A stretch of 9,690 nucleotides of DNA from Chitinophagaceae bacterium (GTDB lineage Bacteria > Bacteroidota > Bacteroidia > Chitinophagales > Chitinophagaceae). The notes beneath the pieces are model-generated. The model was given only the letters and a program-made list of their open reading frames with translations, was not told the origin of the DNA and ran no database searches. Positions 1 through 6,781 of this stretch are shown one piece after another. The stretch covers positions 1 to 9,690 of the forward strand of contig JAJAZO010000331.1 in the NCBI GenBank assembly GCA_026785745.1, written 5' to 3'. The translations under genes were made by a program, and so were the position numbers. The stretch's first letter is position 1. Each line of letters opens with the position of its first letter.

Positions 1-2534
1 CCGCTGGCTTGTAATGTACCATTTATACGGCCATCCCAACCGGCCCGGTCGGCAGTAGTGTTGAACACCGTTTGTCCCCTGCGGTTGAAGATGCTGAAGT
101 ATTTTATTTGCTGTATGCCGACAGCAATAGGGCTGATGATATCATTAAGCCCATCATTATTAGGCGTAAAAGCAGTAGGCACAAATACAGAAGGATTAGT
201 TCTGAAAACCCTTACCGTAACAAAAGAAGAATCGGCACAGCCGGCAATATCTGTTACAACCAGTTTATATCTTACACTGTCAATAGAAGCATTATAAACA
301 CCAACCGGGTTAAAGATATTGGGATTGGATAAACCAGTAGAAGGGCTCCATACATAACTAATACCGCCGGTGCCATTAAACTGTAAGCGTTGACCAATTA
401 CTACAACAGTATCCCGGCCTGCATAAGCTCTTAGTCTTGGAAGTACTGTTACAACAACAGTATCCCTGCCGGGTTTGGGGCAGCCCAGTGTATCATACGC
501 CGATAAAATGTATTGTGTAGTTCTTGGTGGTGAAGAAACAGGAGTGAGGACATTCGGATTATTGAGATACGAAGTGGGTGTCCAGGTGAACCGGATGCCA
601 TTCATGTTTCCATTCAATTGCACTGATCCGTTGTAGCAAATGGTCGGGTCTGCACCTGCATTGGCAACCGGGTAAGGAATAGTAGTTATAACCACCTGAT
701 CTGTAAAGAAGCAGCTTCCGATGGTTGCTCTTACCTGGTAAGTGGTACTGGCGGCAGTGGGTGTGGCAATCGGATTTAATATATTAGGATCGTTCAACGT
801 GGCCGCTGGTGTCCATTGAAAAGCCAGGCCATTGCTGTTCGCATTTAAACGAACAGTATCAGTAAGGCAAATAATAGTATCGGGCATGGCAGTTAAAGAA
901 ACACCGGCCACTACTCTTACACGAACTGAATCCTTGTTAATACATCCGTTATCGTTGATTTGTACTACATACCATGTATCAGTTGTGGGGTTTACAGTTG
1001 GATTGGCTGTATTTGCGTTGAAGATATTCATCGACGGAGTCCAGGCAAATGTACCAGTTCCGCTTGCACTTAGTTGAACGGAATCGTTCCTGCATATCAA
1101 TGTATCAGTAAAGCCAAGTGTTATCGCTGGTTTATTCATCACATTTACAGAGACTATGGCAGTATCAATACAGCCTTTGCTATTGGTAACAATAAGCCGC
1201 ACATCTCTTAGTCCGGGACTTGGATAAGTCCATTGTGGATTTCGAATGCGGGAGGTATCTGCCATAGTAGCTGCATCTCCAAAATTCCACGACCAGCTAT
1301 TAACTGTGCCATAGCGGGTATTAGTTGTGTCTGTAAATTGATAAGGGTTATTAAAGCAACTTCCTGTAGCGATAAAACCGGGAAAAAAACCCGGATAAAC
1401 GTTTACCCTCATAGTGGCACTGTCAGCACAAAGACCGCCGGATAATGTGGCCCTTAGTTTTACAATATAAACTCCGGTATCAAGGTAAGTATGAGTGGGG
1501 GCTTGTAAAAATGATGTGTCTGCACTTCCGGAGGCAGATTCTCCAAAAGTCCACATATATTGAGTACCGGCGGGGTTGCTTTGTGGCTGATTACTGAAAT
1601 CGAGTGTAAATCCATCACAAGTTGTAAACTCGGGGGCTAATGCTGCTCTTAATGGATTACAGTCTCCAACTTTTACCTGCAGGTCTTTTCTTTGTGTGGC
1701 TATTATTACACCATTTCTTACTTCATTTACACAAACGGTTAATATATATATGCCGGGTACAGGAGCAATGCCGCTAACTAAACCATTGGTAGCATTTACA
1801 GTAACAGAAGAACCCATTGGATTAGCACTACTGTATGGGAACCCATAAGGCACAGATGAATAAGGAGGGGGTGCCGGAGGGTTGGGTGCTGGAAGCTGAG
1901 CGGTGCCGCCTGTGTATGCATTGCAGAAGGAATATCTTAACTCATCACCATCTGCATCAGTAGCAGCAAAACTATAAGTAAAAGAGTTATTGGCACAAAC
2001 GATAACCGTATCAGCTCCAACAAATTTTGCACTATTATTTATGGGAGCCGTTAAAAGGGGAATCGTTGAAGGGATTTCAGCTGTATAAGTAGCTCCGACT
2101 CCTGTAGCTAAGCCTAAGTTATTAATCCCATTTATTCTACAACATCGTTGGTATGAAATGATATAGCCGTTTGCTGAGGCGGGCAGTGTCAAATCAAATT
2201 CATAAAAACCAATATCATAATGAACAACTGGGGGATTTTGAATACAAGGACTAGGTGAAGTAAGTACCAATTGAATTTCATTAGTCTTTGGAACAATATT
2301 TATTGCGGTTTGAGCACCTGTTACCCTGTCAAAAACTGCAATGGCAGCAGTGGCATCTAATTGTGCTCCGGTTGAAAAACGATCCCTGAATAATTTTAAT
2401 GTAACACGGTATTGAAAACTATTGCCTGTCTGTCCTATATAAGTATAATACATTTCACCGCCTGTAATGTGATTGGCCGAAAGCTTTTTACCAAAGAATA
2501 ATAAAACTAGTATGGCTAAAATGAAATGTTTCAT
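1..2534 (-). CDS. Secreted PKD-repeat protein with gliding-motility C-terminal sorting domain (3' end off the left edge)
   Basis: An open frame of 844 codons runs from ATG at 2534 off the left edge without a stop. Residues 1-20 are a signal peptide (Lys followed by a hydrophobic run, ending LSA), then NHITGGEMYY, a start typical of Bacteroidota giant surface proteins. Around residues 190-290 is an extracellular module (ATDADGDELRYSF, a Pro-rich loop, TNGLVSG). Two PKD domains follow (WTFGE near 326 and WNFGD near 415). Then come four Ig/PKD-like repeats of about 77 residues, each with a W-T/S-P core followed by a partly conserved N-P motif (Trp near 497, 573, 650 and 728). The first three keep a Cys near the start of the repeat; the fourth has lost it. 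From about 783 the frame reads VFVPTAFTPNNDGLND and FNRRGQTVF, the CHU_C / TIGR04131 domain used for type IX secretion and cell-surface attachment. Perhaps 20-30 residues are missing. The likely role is a surface adhesin or matrix protein; the ligand is unknown. No clear promoter is visible in the 26 nt before the start. Confidence 0.9.
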   Translation of the reverse strand, partial: MKHFILAILVLLFFGKKLSANHITGGEMYYTYIGQTGNSFQYRVTLKLFRDRFSTGAQLDATAAIAVFDRVTGAQTAINIVPKTNEIQLVLTSPSPCIQNPPVVHYDIGFYEFDLTLPASANGYIISYQRCCRINGINNLGLATGVGATYTAEIPSTIPLLTAPINNSAKFVGADTVIVCANNSFTYSFAATDADGDELRYSFCNAYTGGTAQLPAPNPPAPPPYSSVPYGFPYSSANPMGSSVTVNATNGLVSGIAPVPGIYILTVCVNEVRNGVIIATQRKDLQVKVGDCNPLRAALAPEFTTCDGFTLDFSNQPQSNPAGTQYMWTFGESASGSADTSFLQAPTHTYLDTGVYIVKLRATLSGGLCADSATMRVNVYPGFFPGFIATGSCFNNPYQFTDTTNTRYGTVNSWSWNFGDAATMADTSRIRNPQWTYPSPGLRDVRLIVTNSKGCIDTAIVSVNVMNKPAITLGFTDTLICRNDSVQLSASGTGTFAWTPSMNIFNANTANPTVNPTTDTWYVVQINDNGCINKDSVRVRVVAGVSLTAMPDTIICLTDTVRLNANSNGLAFQWTPAATLNDPNILNPIATPTAASTTYQVRATIGSCFFTDQVVITTIPYPVANAGADPTICYNGSVQLNGNMNGIRFTWTPTSYLNNPNVLTPVSSPPRTTQYILSAYDTLGCPKPGRDTVVVTVLPRLRAYAGRDTVVVIGQRLQFNGTGGISYVWSPSTGLSNPNIFNPVGVYNASIDSVRYKLVVTDIAGCADSSFVTVRVFRTNPSVFVPTAFTPNNDGLNDIISPIAVGIQQIKYFSIFNRRGQTVFNTTADRAGWDGRINGTLQAS

Positions 2535-2560
2535 TGATCGGATTGGTCGAAGATTGAATT

Positions 2561-2635
2561 TTATAAATCCAGTAAAAATTTCTCCAGAATCAGGTTGCTC
2601 TTATTTGCCTCTTCCAGCATTCCCATATGTCCAGG
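2561..2635 (-). pseudogene. Orphan C-terminal tail of an alpha/beta hydrolase
   Basis: Read on the minus strand and ending at TAA (2561-2563), this stretch encodes PGHMGMLEEANKSNLILEKF followed by LLDL. It aligns with the end of the intact hydrolase at 3415-4266 (SGHMGMLEEPGNSNKILLDF, then LTEQ). The shared His is the catalytic His of the fold. A 21-bp stretch is identical in the two copies (2609-2629 and 3463-3483, same orientation). Homology stops at about 2636, and the frame meets a TAG at 2678-2680 inside the HEPN gene, so no start and no catalytic core remain. It therefore looks like the 3' scar of a second hydrolase gene. The 12-bp palindrome tgtaaatttaca (2648-2659) lies between the scar and the HEPN stop. 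The alternative, chance similarity, is unlikely given the collinear match up to the stop codon. Confidence 0.8.
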
Positions 2636-2663
2636 AAAATCTAGACCTGTAAATTTACATTTT

Positions 2664-2969
2664 TTATTCTTGCTTTTCTATCAATGCTATTGCAGTTGCC
2701 ACAAAAGCTTCAGTATCTGCGAGCAACTGTTTAATATTATTTTCATCTACAAATACAAAATCATCGTAATCTGCTTCAAACCGCTTTGCCATTATAAATG
2801 AATAGTAATCAGCAAAACGGGCATCAATTTTAAGTGTAAGTACAAATTCTTTATTGAATAAAGTTTTTACTCCACTATGTGTTTTAGGGTTATAATCATT
2901 GGAAACCAGCAGGGCATTTACTGCATAAAAAGAGGCATAATACATCCGGCTCAATGCGGTATCGGCCAT
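2664..2969 (-). CDS. HEPN-domain protein, main part (toxin-like partner of the MNT protein), 5' end severed by a nonsense codon
   Basis: HEPN domain of the PF05168 type. RMYYASFYAVNALLVS (residues 8-23 counted from ATG 2969) is the conserved helix, followed by KTHSGVKTLFNKEF and then RFEADYDDF, the R-x3-D-Y segment. HEPN proteins beside MNT nucleotidyltransferases are often RNase toxins whose partner modifies them. A clear R-x4-6-H ribonuclease motif is not evident here, so toxicity is uncertain. The 101 residues are about 25-30 short at the N-terminus. The missing first helix lies just upstream in the same frame, beyond an in-frame TAA at 2976-2978. ATG 2969 is only 6 nt after that TAA, so ribosomes that terminate there could reinitiate, giving a protein without helix 1. 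Without reinitiation the gene is dead. Intact length would be 130 codons. Confidence 0.8.
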   Translation of the reverse strand: MADTALSRMYYASFYAVNALLVSNDYNPKTHSGVKTLFNKEFVLTLKIDARFADYYSFIMAKRFEADYDDFVFVDENNIKQLLADTEAFVATAIALIEKQE

Positions 2970-2975
2970 CCCATT

Positions 2976-3056
2976 TTAAATCAACAACCTAGCTTCTTTT
3001 ATCGCCTGTCCTGCCTTCTTCAATTTATAGTTAATATAATCCTGCTTGTTCTTCAT
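2976..3056 (-). pseudogene. Severed N-terminal helix of the HEPN gene, ending in a premature TAA
   Basis: ATG at 3056 overlaps the TGA of the MNT gene by four bases (ATGA), the usual coupled arrangement of MNT-HEPN pairs, so this is the native start. It encodes MKNKQDYINYKLKKAGQAIK and then EARLLI before TAA at codon 27 (2976-2978). The frame continues unbroken as NGMADTALSRMYYASF. In family members this is a single uninterrupted helix-turn-helix, and the stop takes the place of one residue between LLI and NGM. One base change (for example GAA, AAA or CAA to TAA) would explain it. It could also be a sequencing or assembly error. Confidence 0.8.
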
Positions 3057-3406
3057 ATAGCCAGCCCTTCTTCAGCTATACTTTCATAAATATTGGTTAC
3101 TGCATAATCTTCCTCCCACACTTGCCTGTTTTTAACAATCAGTGATATAGCTATATTCCATTGGCTTTCCACTTTCCTCCTTATTTCCGTTCTCAATTTT
3201 GAGGCAAGTTTTTCAGTGTCGGCCTCTTTTGTAAGAATAAGAAAGTCCCAGTCACTTTCATCAGCGGCATCACCCCTGGCACGGCTTCCAAATAGCACCA
3301 CCGTAGCTGTGGAGTCGTATTGCAACACAAGTTCCTTTACAGAAGCTGCCACCTCTTTAGTGTGCGGCTCCATCCTGCGCAGGTATTTTTCTTTTATTGA
3401 ATACAT
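3053..3406 (-). CDS. MNT-type nucleotidyltransferase (minimal nucleotidyltransferase, antitoxin-like)
   Basis: A 117-residue DNA polymerase beta-fold nucleotidyltransferase. FGSRARGD (39-46) followed by SDWDFLIL (51-58) is the G-S-x(n)-G-x(n)-S-D-x-D signature, with metal-binding Asp52 and Asp54. The later strand WNIAISLIVK (83-92) has Ser where many members have a third acidic residue, a variant I believe occurs in HEPN-linked relatives. In studied MNT/HEPN pairs (MntA/HepT type) the MNT protein adds AMP to the HEPN toxin and neutralises it; that role here is inferred from pairing. It begins 8 nt after the hydrolase stop and overlaps the HEPN start by 4 nt, so it is probably expressed from the lnt-hydrolase transcript. 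A second in-frame Met at residue 12 could be an alternative start. The frame is intact, unlike its partner. Confidence 0.88.
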   Translation of the reverse strand: MYSIKEKYLRRMEPHTKEVAASVKELVLQYDSTATVVLFGSRARGDAADESDWDFLILTKEADTEKLASKLRTEIRRKVESQWNIAISLIVKNRQVWEEDYAVTNIYESIAEEGLAI

Positions 3407-3414
3407 AATAGTTT

Positions 3415-4266
3415 TTATTGTTCCGTTAAAAAATCCAGTAGTATTTTGTTACTGTTTCCCGGCTCTTCCAGCATTCCCATATGCCCCGATTGTTGGAGAA
3501 TGTGAATGTACGATTTTTCAGGAAGGTGACATTGCTTCAGGCCGTCTTCTACAGGAACGGCGGCATCGTATTTTCCCATGATAAACAGCACAGGCACAGC
3601 GGTTTTTCGTAATATTTCTGTTCGGTCAGGCCGCTGCATCATGGCCTCGTAGTATGAAACGAGAGTAAGGGGTGAAAAGTTGTGTAACCCCGCCACCTGT
3701 TCATAGATTAATTCTGGCTTTTCATCTTTAGTAATGGGTGAAAAGAGGTTAAGAGTAGCGGTTTTTAGAAATTCAAAAGCTCCGTTTTGCTGTATAAACT
3801 CAATACCCTTGCGGCGGGTGACCTTTTTTTCTTCACTATCAGCAAAAGCGGAGGAGTGAAAAAGACCAAAGGCAGATACATGATTCCAGTAAGATTCCAT
3901 CAAAGCCAATAGAATATAACCGCCCATACTGTGACCAATAACGGGGCAACTATCTATATTTTCTTCTTGGATGATGGAGTGTATTACTTCGGCCATGCCT
4001 TCCATACTCATATCATCAATCATTTCTGATTGGCCAGTACCTGGCAGGTCTGGTATGATAAACTTGAATTTTTGATTCAGTAAAGAATTTTGCATAACCT
4101 GGCCAGGTGTGGATGCCAGTCCTCCCCCTTGTGGGGAGTTATAGGGGGCTTGGTTTCTCCATACAGTTGCATCTTCACCAAAGCCGTGGATCAGGATAAC
4201 CGGCTTACCGCTACCTGTGATGCGGTAAACTATCTTTTTCCCATCTATTAGAATTTTTTTAGTCAT
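3415..4266 (-). CDS. Alpha/beta-fold hydrolase with an unusual 23-residue insertion
   Basis: A 283-residue single-domain alpha/beta hydrolase of the esterase/lipase/haloperoxidase-like class. Visible elements are the oxyanion-hole motif HGFG (27-30), strand FIIPDLPGTGQS (69-80), nucleophile elbow GHSMGG with Ser113, the acid Asp234 in MGKYDAAVP, and the catalytic His262 in SGHMGML. A complete triad suggests an active enzyme; the substrate is unknown. There is no signal peptide, so it is probably cytoplasmic. Between Trp36 and the next core strand lies an extra segment (about 40-62) that relatives usually lack. Residues 39-50 of it (APYNSPQGGGL) are encoded by a GC-rich palindromic repeat described separately. 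The start overlaps the end of lnt by 8 nt. Its 3' end has a partial copy at 2561-2635. Confidence 0.88.
   Translation of the reverse strand: MTKKILIDGKKIVYRITGSGKPVILIHGFGEDATVWRNQAPYNSPQGGGLASTPGQVMQNSLLNQKFKFIIPDLPGTGQSEMIDDMSMEGMAEVIHSIIQEENIDSCPVIGHSMGGYILLALMESYWNHVSAFGLFHSSAFADSEEKKVTRRKGIEFIQQNGAFEFLKTATLNLFSPITKDEKPELIYEQVAGLHNFSPLTLVSYYEAMMQRPDRTEILRKTAVPVLFIMGKYDAAVPVEDGLKQCHLPEKSYIHILQQSGHMGMLEEPGNSNKILLDFLTEQ
4117..4152 (-). repeat. GC-rich imperfect palindromic repeat translated inside the hydrolase gene
   Basis: On the minus strand the sequence is AAGCCCCCTATAACTCCCC followed by ACAAGGGGGAGGACTG: two C-runs, then CTCCCC/GGGGGAG arms able to form a hairpin. It resembles the element at 7078-7106 just after guaB (AAGCCCCTGTCCCCTAAAGG, then GAGACTTAG): the AAGCCCC start, the CCCC..AAGGG core and the GAG.ACT end agree, with gaps between them. 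Two related copies in the window, one in coding and one in non-coding DNA, suggest a dispersed small repeat. Here it keeps the reading frame and encodes APYNSPQGGGL. The family assignment is by eye. Confidence 0.6.
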
Positions 4267-5875
4267 TGTCGGATTGTAAGGCGGTAAATTTTTTGCTGAA
4301 AAATTTTTTCAAAATCTTCAAGGTGATATTCCAGCCAAGTAATAAAATACTAAGCACTGCCATTATTTTAGAAAGGATGTCGCCATGCTTTACAAAAAAT
4401 GTTGTTGAATTTCTCTCATCAAAAGATAATTTAATAGCAGCAGCTGTATTATATGGCTGAGGGTTAATAACTGTTCCATCCGGGTCAATAAAACAACTGA
4501 TACCGGTGTTGGCACTGCGGGCCACCCATGTTCTTGTTTCAATAGCCCGCAACCTTGCATAGTTCATGTGTTGCCTGTGGCCGGGGGTTTTTTTCCACCA
4601 GCCATCATTGGTGATAATACAAATAAGGTTGGCTCCATTGCGTACATACTTGCTCATAAATTCTCCATAGATACTTTCGTAGCAAATGGAAGGAGCGATC
4701 TTAAAACCGCCTTTGGAAGTAAGCACTGTTCTCTCTTTTTGTTTGGCATAGCCTGCGGTGGTGCCGCCAAATTTTTCAAACCACTTGTCAATAAATTTTA
4801 AAAACCACGGCAGCGTTTCCACACCGGGTACTAACATTGACTTATGATAGAATGATTGTGCACCGGAACTGTCTATCACCATCGAACCGTTGTAGGATTC
4901 GAAATGCTGACCGCCAAACTCTTCTGAGTATTTTGTTTTGATGTTAAACATCCGGAAACTTTCAATACCAGTGAATAATGAAGCATTTGGGTGACGTTGT
5001 AAAAAACTCCATAGCGGATGTAGAAAATAATTTTCTTTCAATCCATCTTCGTTAATCCTCGAAGGAGTAAACAGAGCTGTTTCGGGCCAGAGAATAAGTG
5101 CTGTATTGCTGTCAACTTGCTGTTCGCTGAGGGTAATCAGTTTTTGTAATTGTGCTTCAAAAGAACCGGCAGCTTCTGAAACTTTTTCGTAAGGGTCAAT
5201 ATTGGGTTGAACGATAACGATATTCTTTTTTTCTATTGGTCTTCCATTATTAATGTGAACAAAACCAAATAGTGAAATCAATACTGGAATAATCAGTAAA
5301 AGTACAGCGGTAACTAAATTCTTATAACTCTTCCCGCCTTCCCGGCTAAAATTATTTTTAAGATGAAGGAATAGAAAAACATTGATAAGCAAAATCCATA
5401 ATGTTCCACCGCTTGTACCGGTATATTCATACCACTGCACCCATTCAGGATGGGGGGCAAAAGAATTTCCTAAGGTGAGCCAGGGCCAGCTTAATCCCCA
5501 ATCCTGCAAATGAATATATTCAAAACACATCCAGAATGCAATCAATGCAACATACCCGATTCTTTCACCCAGCCATTTTTTTGCAATTTTAAATCCCAGC
5601 CAGGGTAAGCACATTAGTAAACTGTTAGCGAGAAATGCAGCTATTGCGCCGGGGGGTGATGCATTCCATATCCACCAGGTGGTAGCTACATTCCAGATAA
5701 ACATAGTGGCGTAAGTAAGCCAGAAAAATTTTTTACGACTTTCCACTTTCGATTCTAACCATAGTAACGGCAACCATGCAACAAAAATCAAAAAGGTAAG
5801 TGATGATACCGGCCATGCAGCCCATAGTAATAATCCGACACCGATAGCTATGTATAAATTGATGAAACGTTTCAA
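4259..5875 (-). CDS. lnt: Apolipoprotein N-acyltransferase
   Basis: Integral inner-membrane enzyme that transfers an acyl chain from phospholipid to the N-terminal Cys of apolipoproteins, the last step of lipoprotein maturation. The N-terminal part has about seven hydrophobic segments (roughly 5-40 as a pair, 52-70, 78-95, 105-120, 155-172, 186-205). A nitrilase-like periplasmic domain follows (about 217-485), and a last membrane helix (about 498-517). The catalytic triad is visible: Glu265 in LWPETALF, Lys345 in YHKSMLVPGVE, Cys398 in APSICYES. The length of 538 is normal. The start is TTG at 5875: the frame is closed upstream by TAA at 5906-5908, no ATG or GTG lies between, and KRFINLYIAIGVGLLLWAAW matches the usual N-terminus. 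It is the first gene of the minus-strand cluster lnt-hydrolase-MNT-HEPN, and divergent from tonB. Confidence 0.95.
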   Translation of the reverse strand: MKRFINLYIAIGVGLLLWAAWPVSSLTFLIFVAWLPLLWLESKVESRKKFFWLTYATMFIWNVATTWWIWNASPPGAIAAFLANSLLMCLPWLGFKIAKKWLGERIGYVALIAFWMCFEYIHLQDWGLSWPWLTLGNSFAPHPEWVQWYEYTGTSGGTLWILLINVFLFLHLKNNFSREGGKSYKNLVTAVLLLIIPVLISLFGFVHINNGRPIEKKNIVIVQPNIDPYEKVSEAAGSFEAQLQKLITLSEQQVDSNTALILWPETALFTPSRINEDGLKENYFLHPLWSFLQRHPNASLFTGIESFRMFNIKTKYSEEFGGQHFESYNGSMVIDSSGAQSFYHKSMLVPGVETLPWFLKFIDKWFEKFGGTTAGYAKQKERTVLTSKGGFKIAPSICYESIYGEFMSKYVRNGANLICIITNDGWWKKTPGHRQHMNYARLRAIETRTWVARSANTGISCFIDPDGTVINPQPYNTAAAIKLSFDERNSTTFFVKHGDILSKIMAVLSILLLGWNITLKILKKFFSKKFTALQSDND

Positions 5876-5950
5876 ACAAATTGATTTCTGTAAAAATAGA
5901 ATTTGTTAGCGGCGATGCCAACAATATAAATTTCCATAGAAATACTGTGT

Positions 5951-5988
5951 GCGCCGAAGTTTTATTTTGTTTATTAAAACGAAGGCGC
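5951..5988. other. Interrupted inverted repeat in the lnt-tonB divergent spacer
   Basis: The 165-bp spacer 5876-6040 separates the two divergent genes. Within it gcgcc-gaa-gtttta (5951-5964) faces taaaac-gaa-ggcgc (5975-5988): two paired blocks of five and six bases separated by a symmetrical GAA/GAA internal loop. It could be an operator-like site or a hairpin in the lnt leader RNA. No good TAnnTTTG promoter was recognised on either strand here, so the promoters of lnt and tonB remain unplaced. Confidence 0.4.
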
Positions 5989-6040
5989 AAGATTTTATGG
6001 AAACATTTTTATTTCCCCTCTGAATAAAAAAGTATAAACC

Positions 6041-6781
6041 ATGGAACCCAACAAAATTTTATCAGCATCGCTGATTGACATCATCTTTGACGGCCGTAAC
6101 AAAGAGTACGGAGCTTATGAACTTCGCAAAAACGATTCGCAAAGAACTAAAGTAGCATTATCTGTTACCATTGCAGTTGTTGCGTTGGTTTTAACCGGCA
6201 CTACACTGGCTAATTCTTTTAAGAAAGATGTAGTAAGAAATAATGCACCACCCGGTATTGTGTTAACGGAGATAGAGGAAAGAAAACCACCGGAAGAACT
6301 ACCTGAGCCGGAAAAGAAACCCGAAGTGGTACAGGTGCAAACAAAAAAATTTACAGAACCAATAATTGTGGACAAGGAAGTAATTACAGACCCGCCACCA
6401 TCAATAGGTGAGTTGGACAGTACAAGAATTGGTTTAGAAAATATAAAGGGGAAACCAGAAATATTTACCGGCAGTCCGCCGGAAGAAATTGGCAGAGGCA
6501 CGGACATAATAGAGAAAAAAGTTATCAGGGATATTGATGAGATAAAGACAACCGTTGACGTTCCTGCCAAATTCGAAGGCAACTGGATAAGATTTCTACA
6601 AAAAAATTTGAATGCAGAGGTGCCTGTTAATAATGGCGCAGGGCCGGGAAGATACAGTGTCGTTGTTCAGTTTGTAGTGGACAAAGAGGGAAATGTAAGT
6701 GATATTAAAGCACTAACCCATCATGGCTATGGAGTGGAAGAAGAAGCAGTAAGAGTATTAAAGAAAGCTCCGAAATGGTAG
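6041..6781 (+). CDS. tonB: TonB family energy transducer, C-terminal domain cut by a premature TAG
   Basis: TonB couples the proton-motive force (through ExbB/ExbD) to outer-membrane receptors. Residues 1-30 (LIDIIFDGRNKEYGAYELRK) are the cytoplasmic N-terminus typical of Bacteroidota TonB proteins. A membrane helix lies at about 38-58, followed by a Pro/Glu/Lys-rich periplasmic spacer (about 70-125). The C-terminal receptor-binding domain starts near 172 (VDVPAKFEGNWIRFLQKNL, YSVVVQFVVDKEGNVSDIKA, EEAVRVLKKAPKW). The frame stops at TAG (6779-6781) right after the conserved KAPKW, where relatives continue with W-x-P-A and a last beta strand. The missing 24 codons follow in frame to TAA at 6854-6856. 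As written, the 246-residue product lacks the last strand and is probably impaired unless the TAG is read through. The original gene was 271 codons. No Shine-Dalgarno is seen before the ATG. Confidence 0.9.
   Translation: MEPNKILSASLIDIIFDGRNKEYGAYELRKNDSQRTKVALSVTIAVVALVLTGTTLANSFKKDVVRNNAPPGIVLTEIEERKPPEELPEPEKKPEVVQVQTKKFTEPIIVDKEVITDPPPSIGELDSTRIGLENIKGKPEIFTGSPPEEIGRGTDIIEKKVIRDIDEIKTTVDVPAKFEGNWIRFLQKNLNAEVPVNNGAGPGRYSVVVQFVVDKEGNVSDIKALTHHGYGVEEEAVRVLKKAPKW

Noticed and set aside
300..1130. CRISPR array or DNA tandem repeat in the PKD gene
   Set aside because: The repetition is at protein level (about 77 residues, diverged); no short identical repeats with regular spacers are present.
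58..1445. Small plus-strand frames within the first 1.5 kb
   Set aside because: All overlap the long minus-strand PKD/CHU_C coding frame, which has continuous domain support.
3216..3581. 121-codon open frame on the plus strand across the MNT-hydrolase junction
   Set aside because: It is the complement of two well-supported genes; no motif or start context supports it.
5733..5990. 85-codon minus-strand frame overlapping the lnt start
   Set aside because: It is in a different frame from lnt, overlaps its first membrane helices and shows no recognisable domain.
6115..6582. 155-codon open frame on the minus strand opposite tonB
   Set aside because: It is antisense to clearly conserved TonB domains, is Ser/Gly/Thr-rich low-complexity sequence, and matches no family I recognise.
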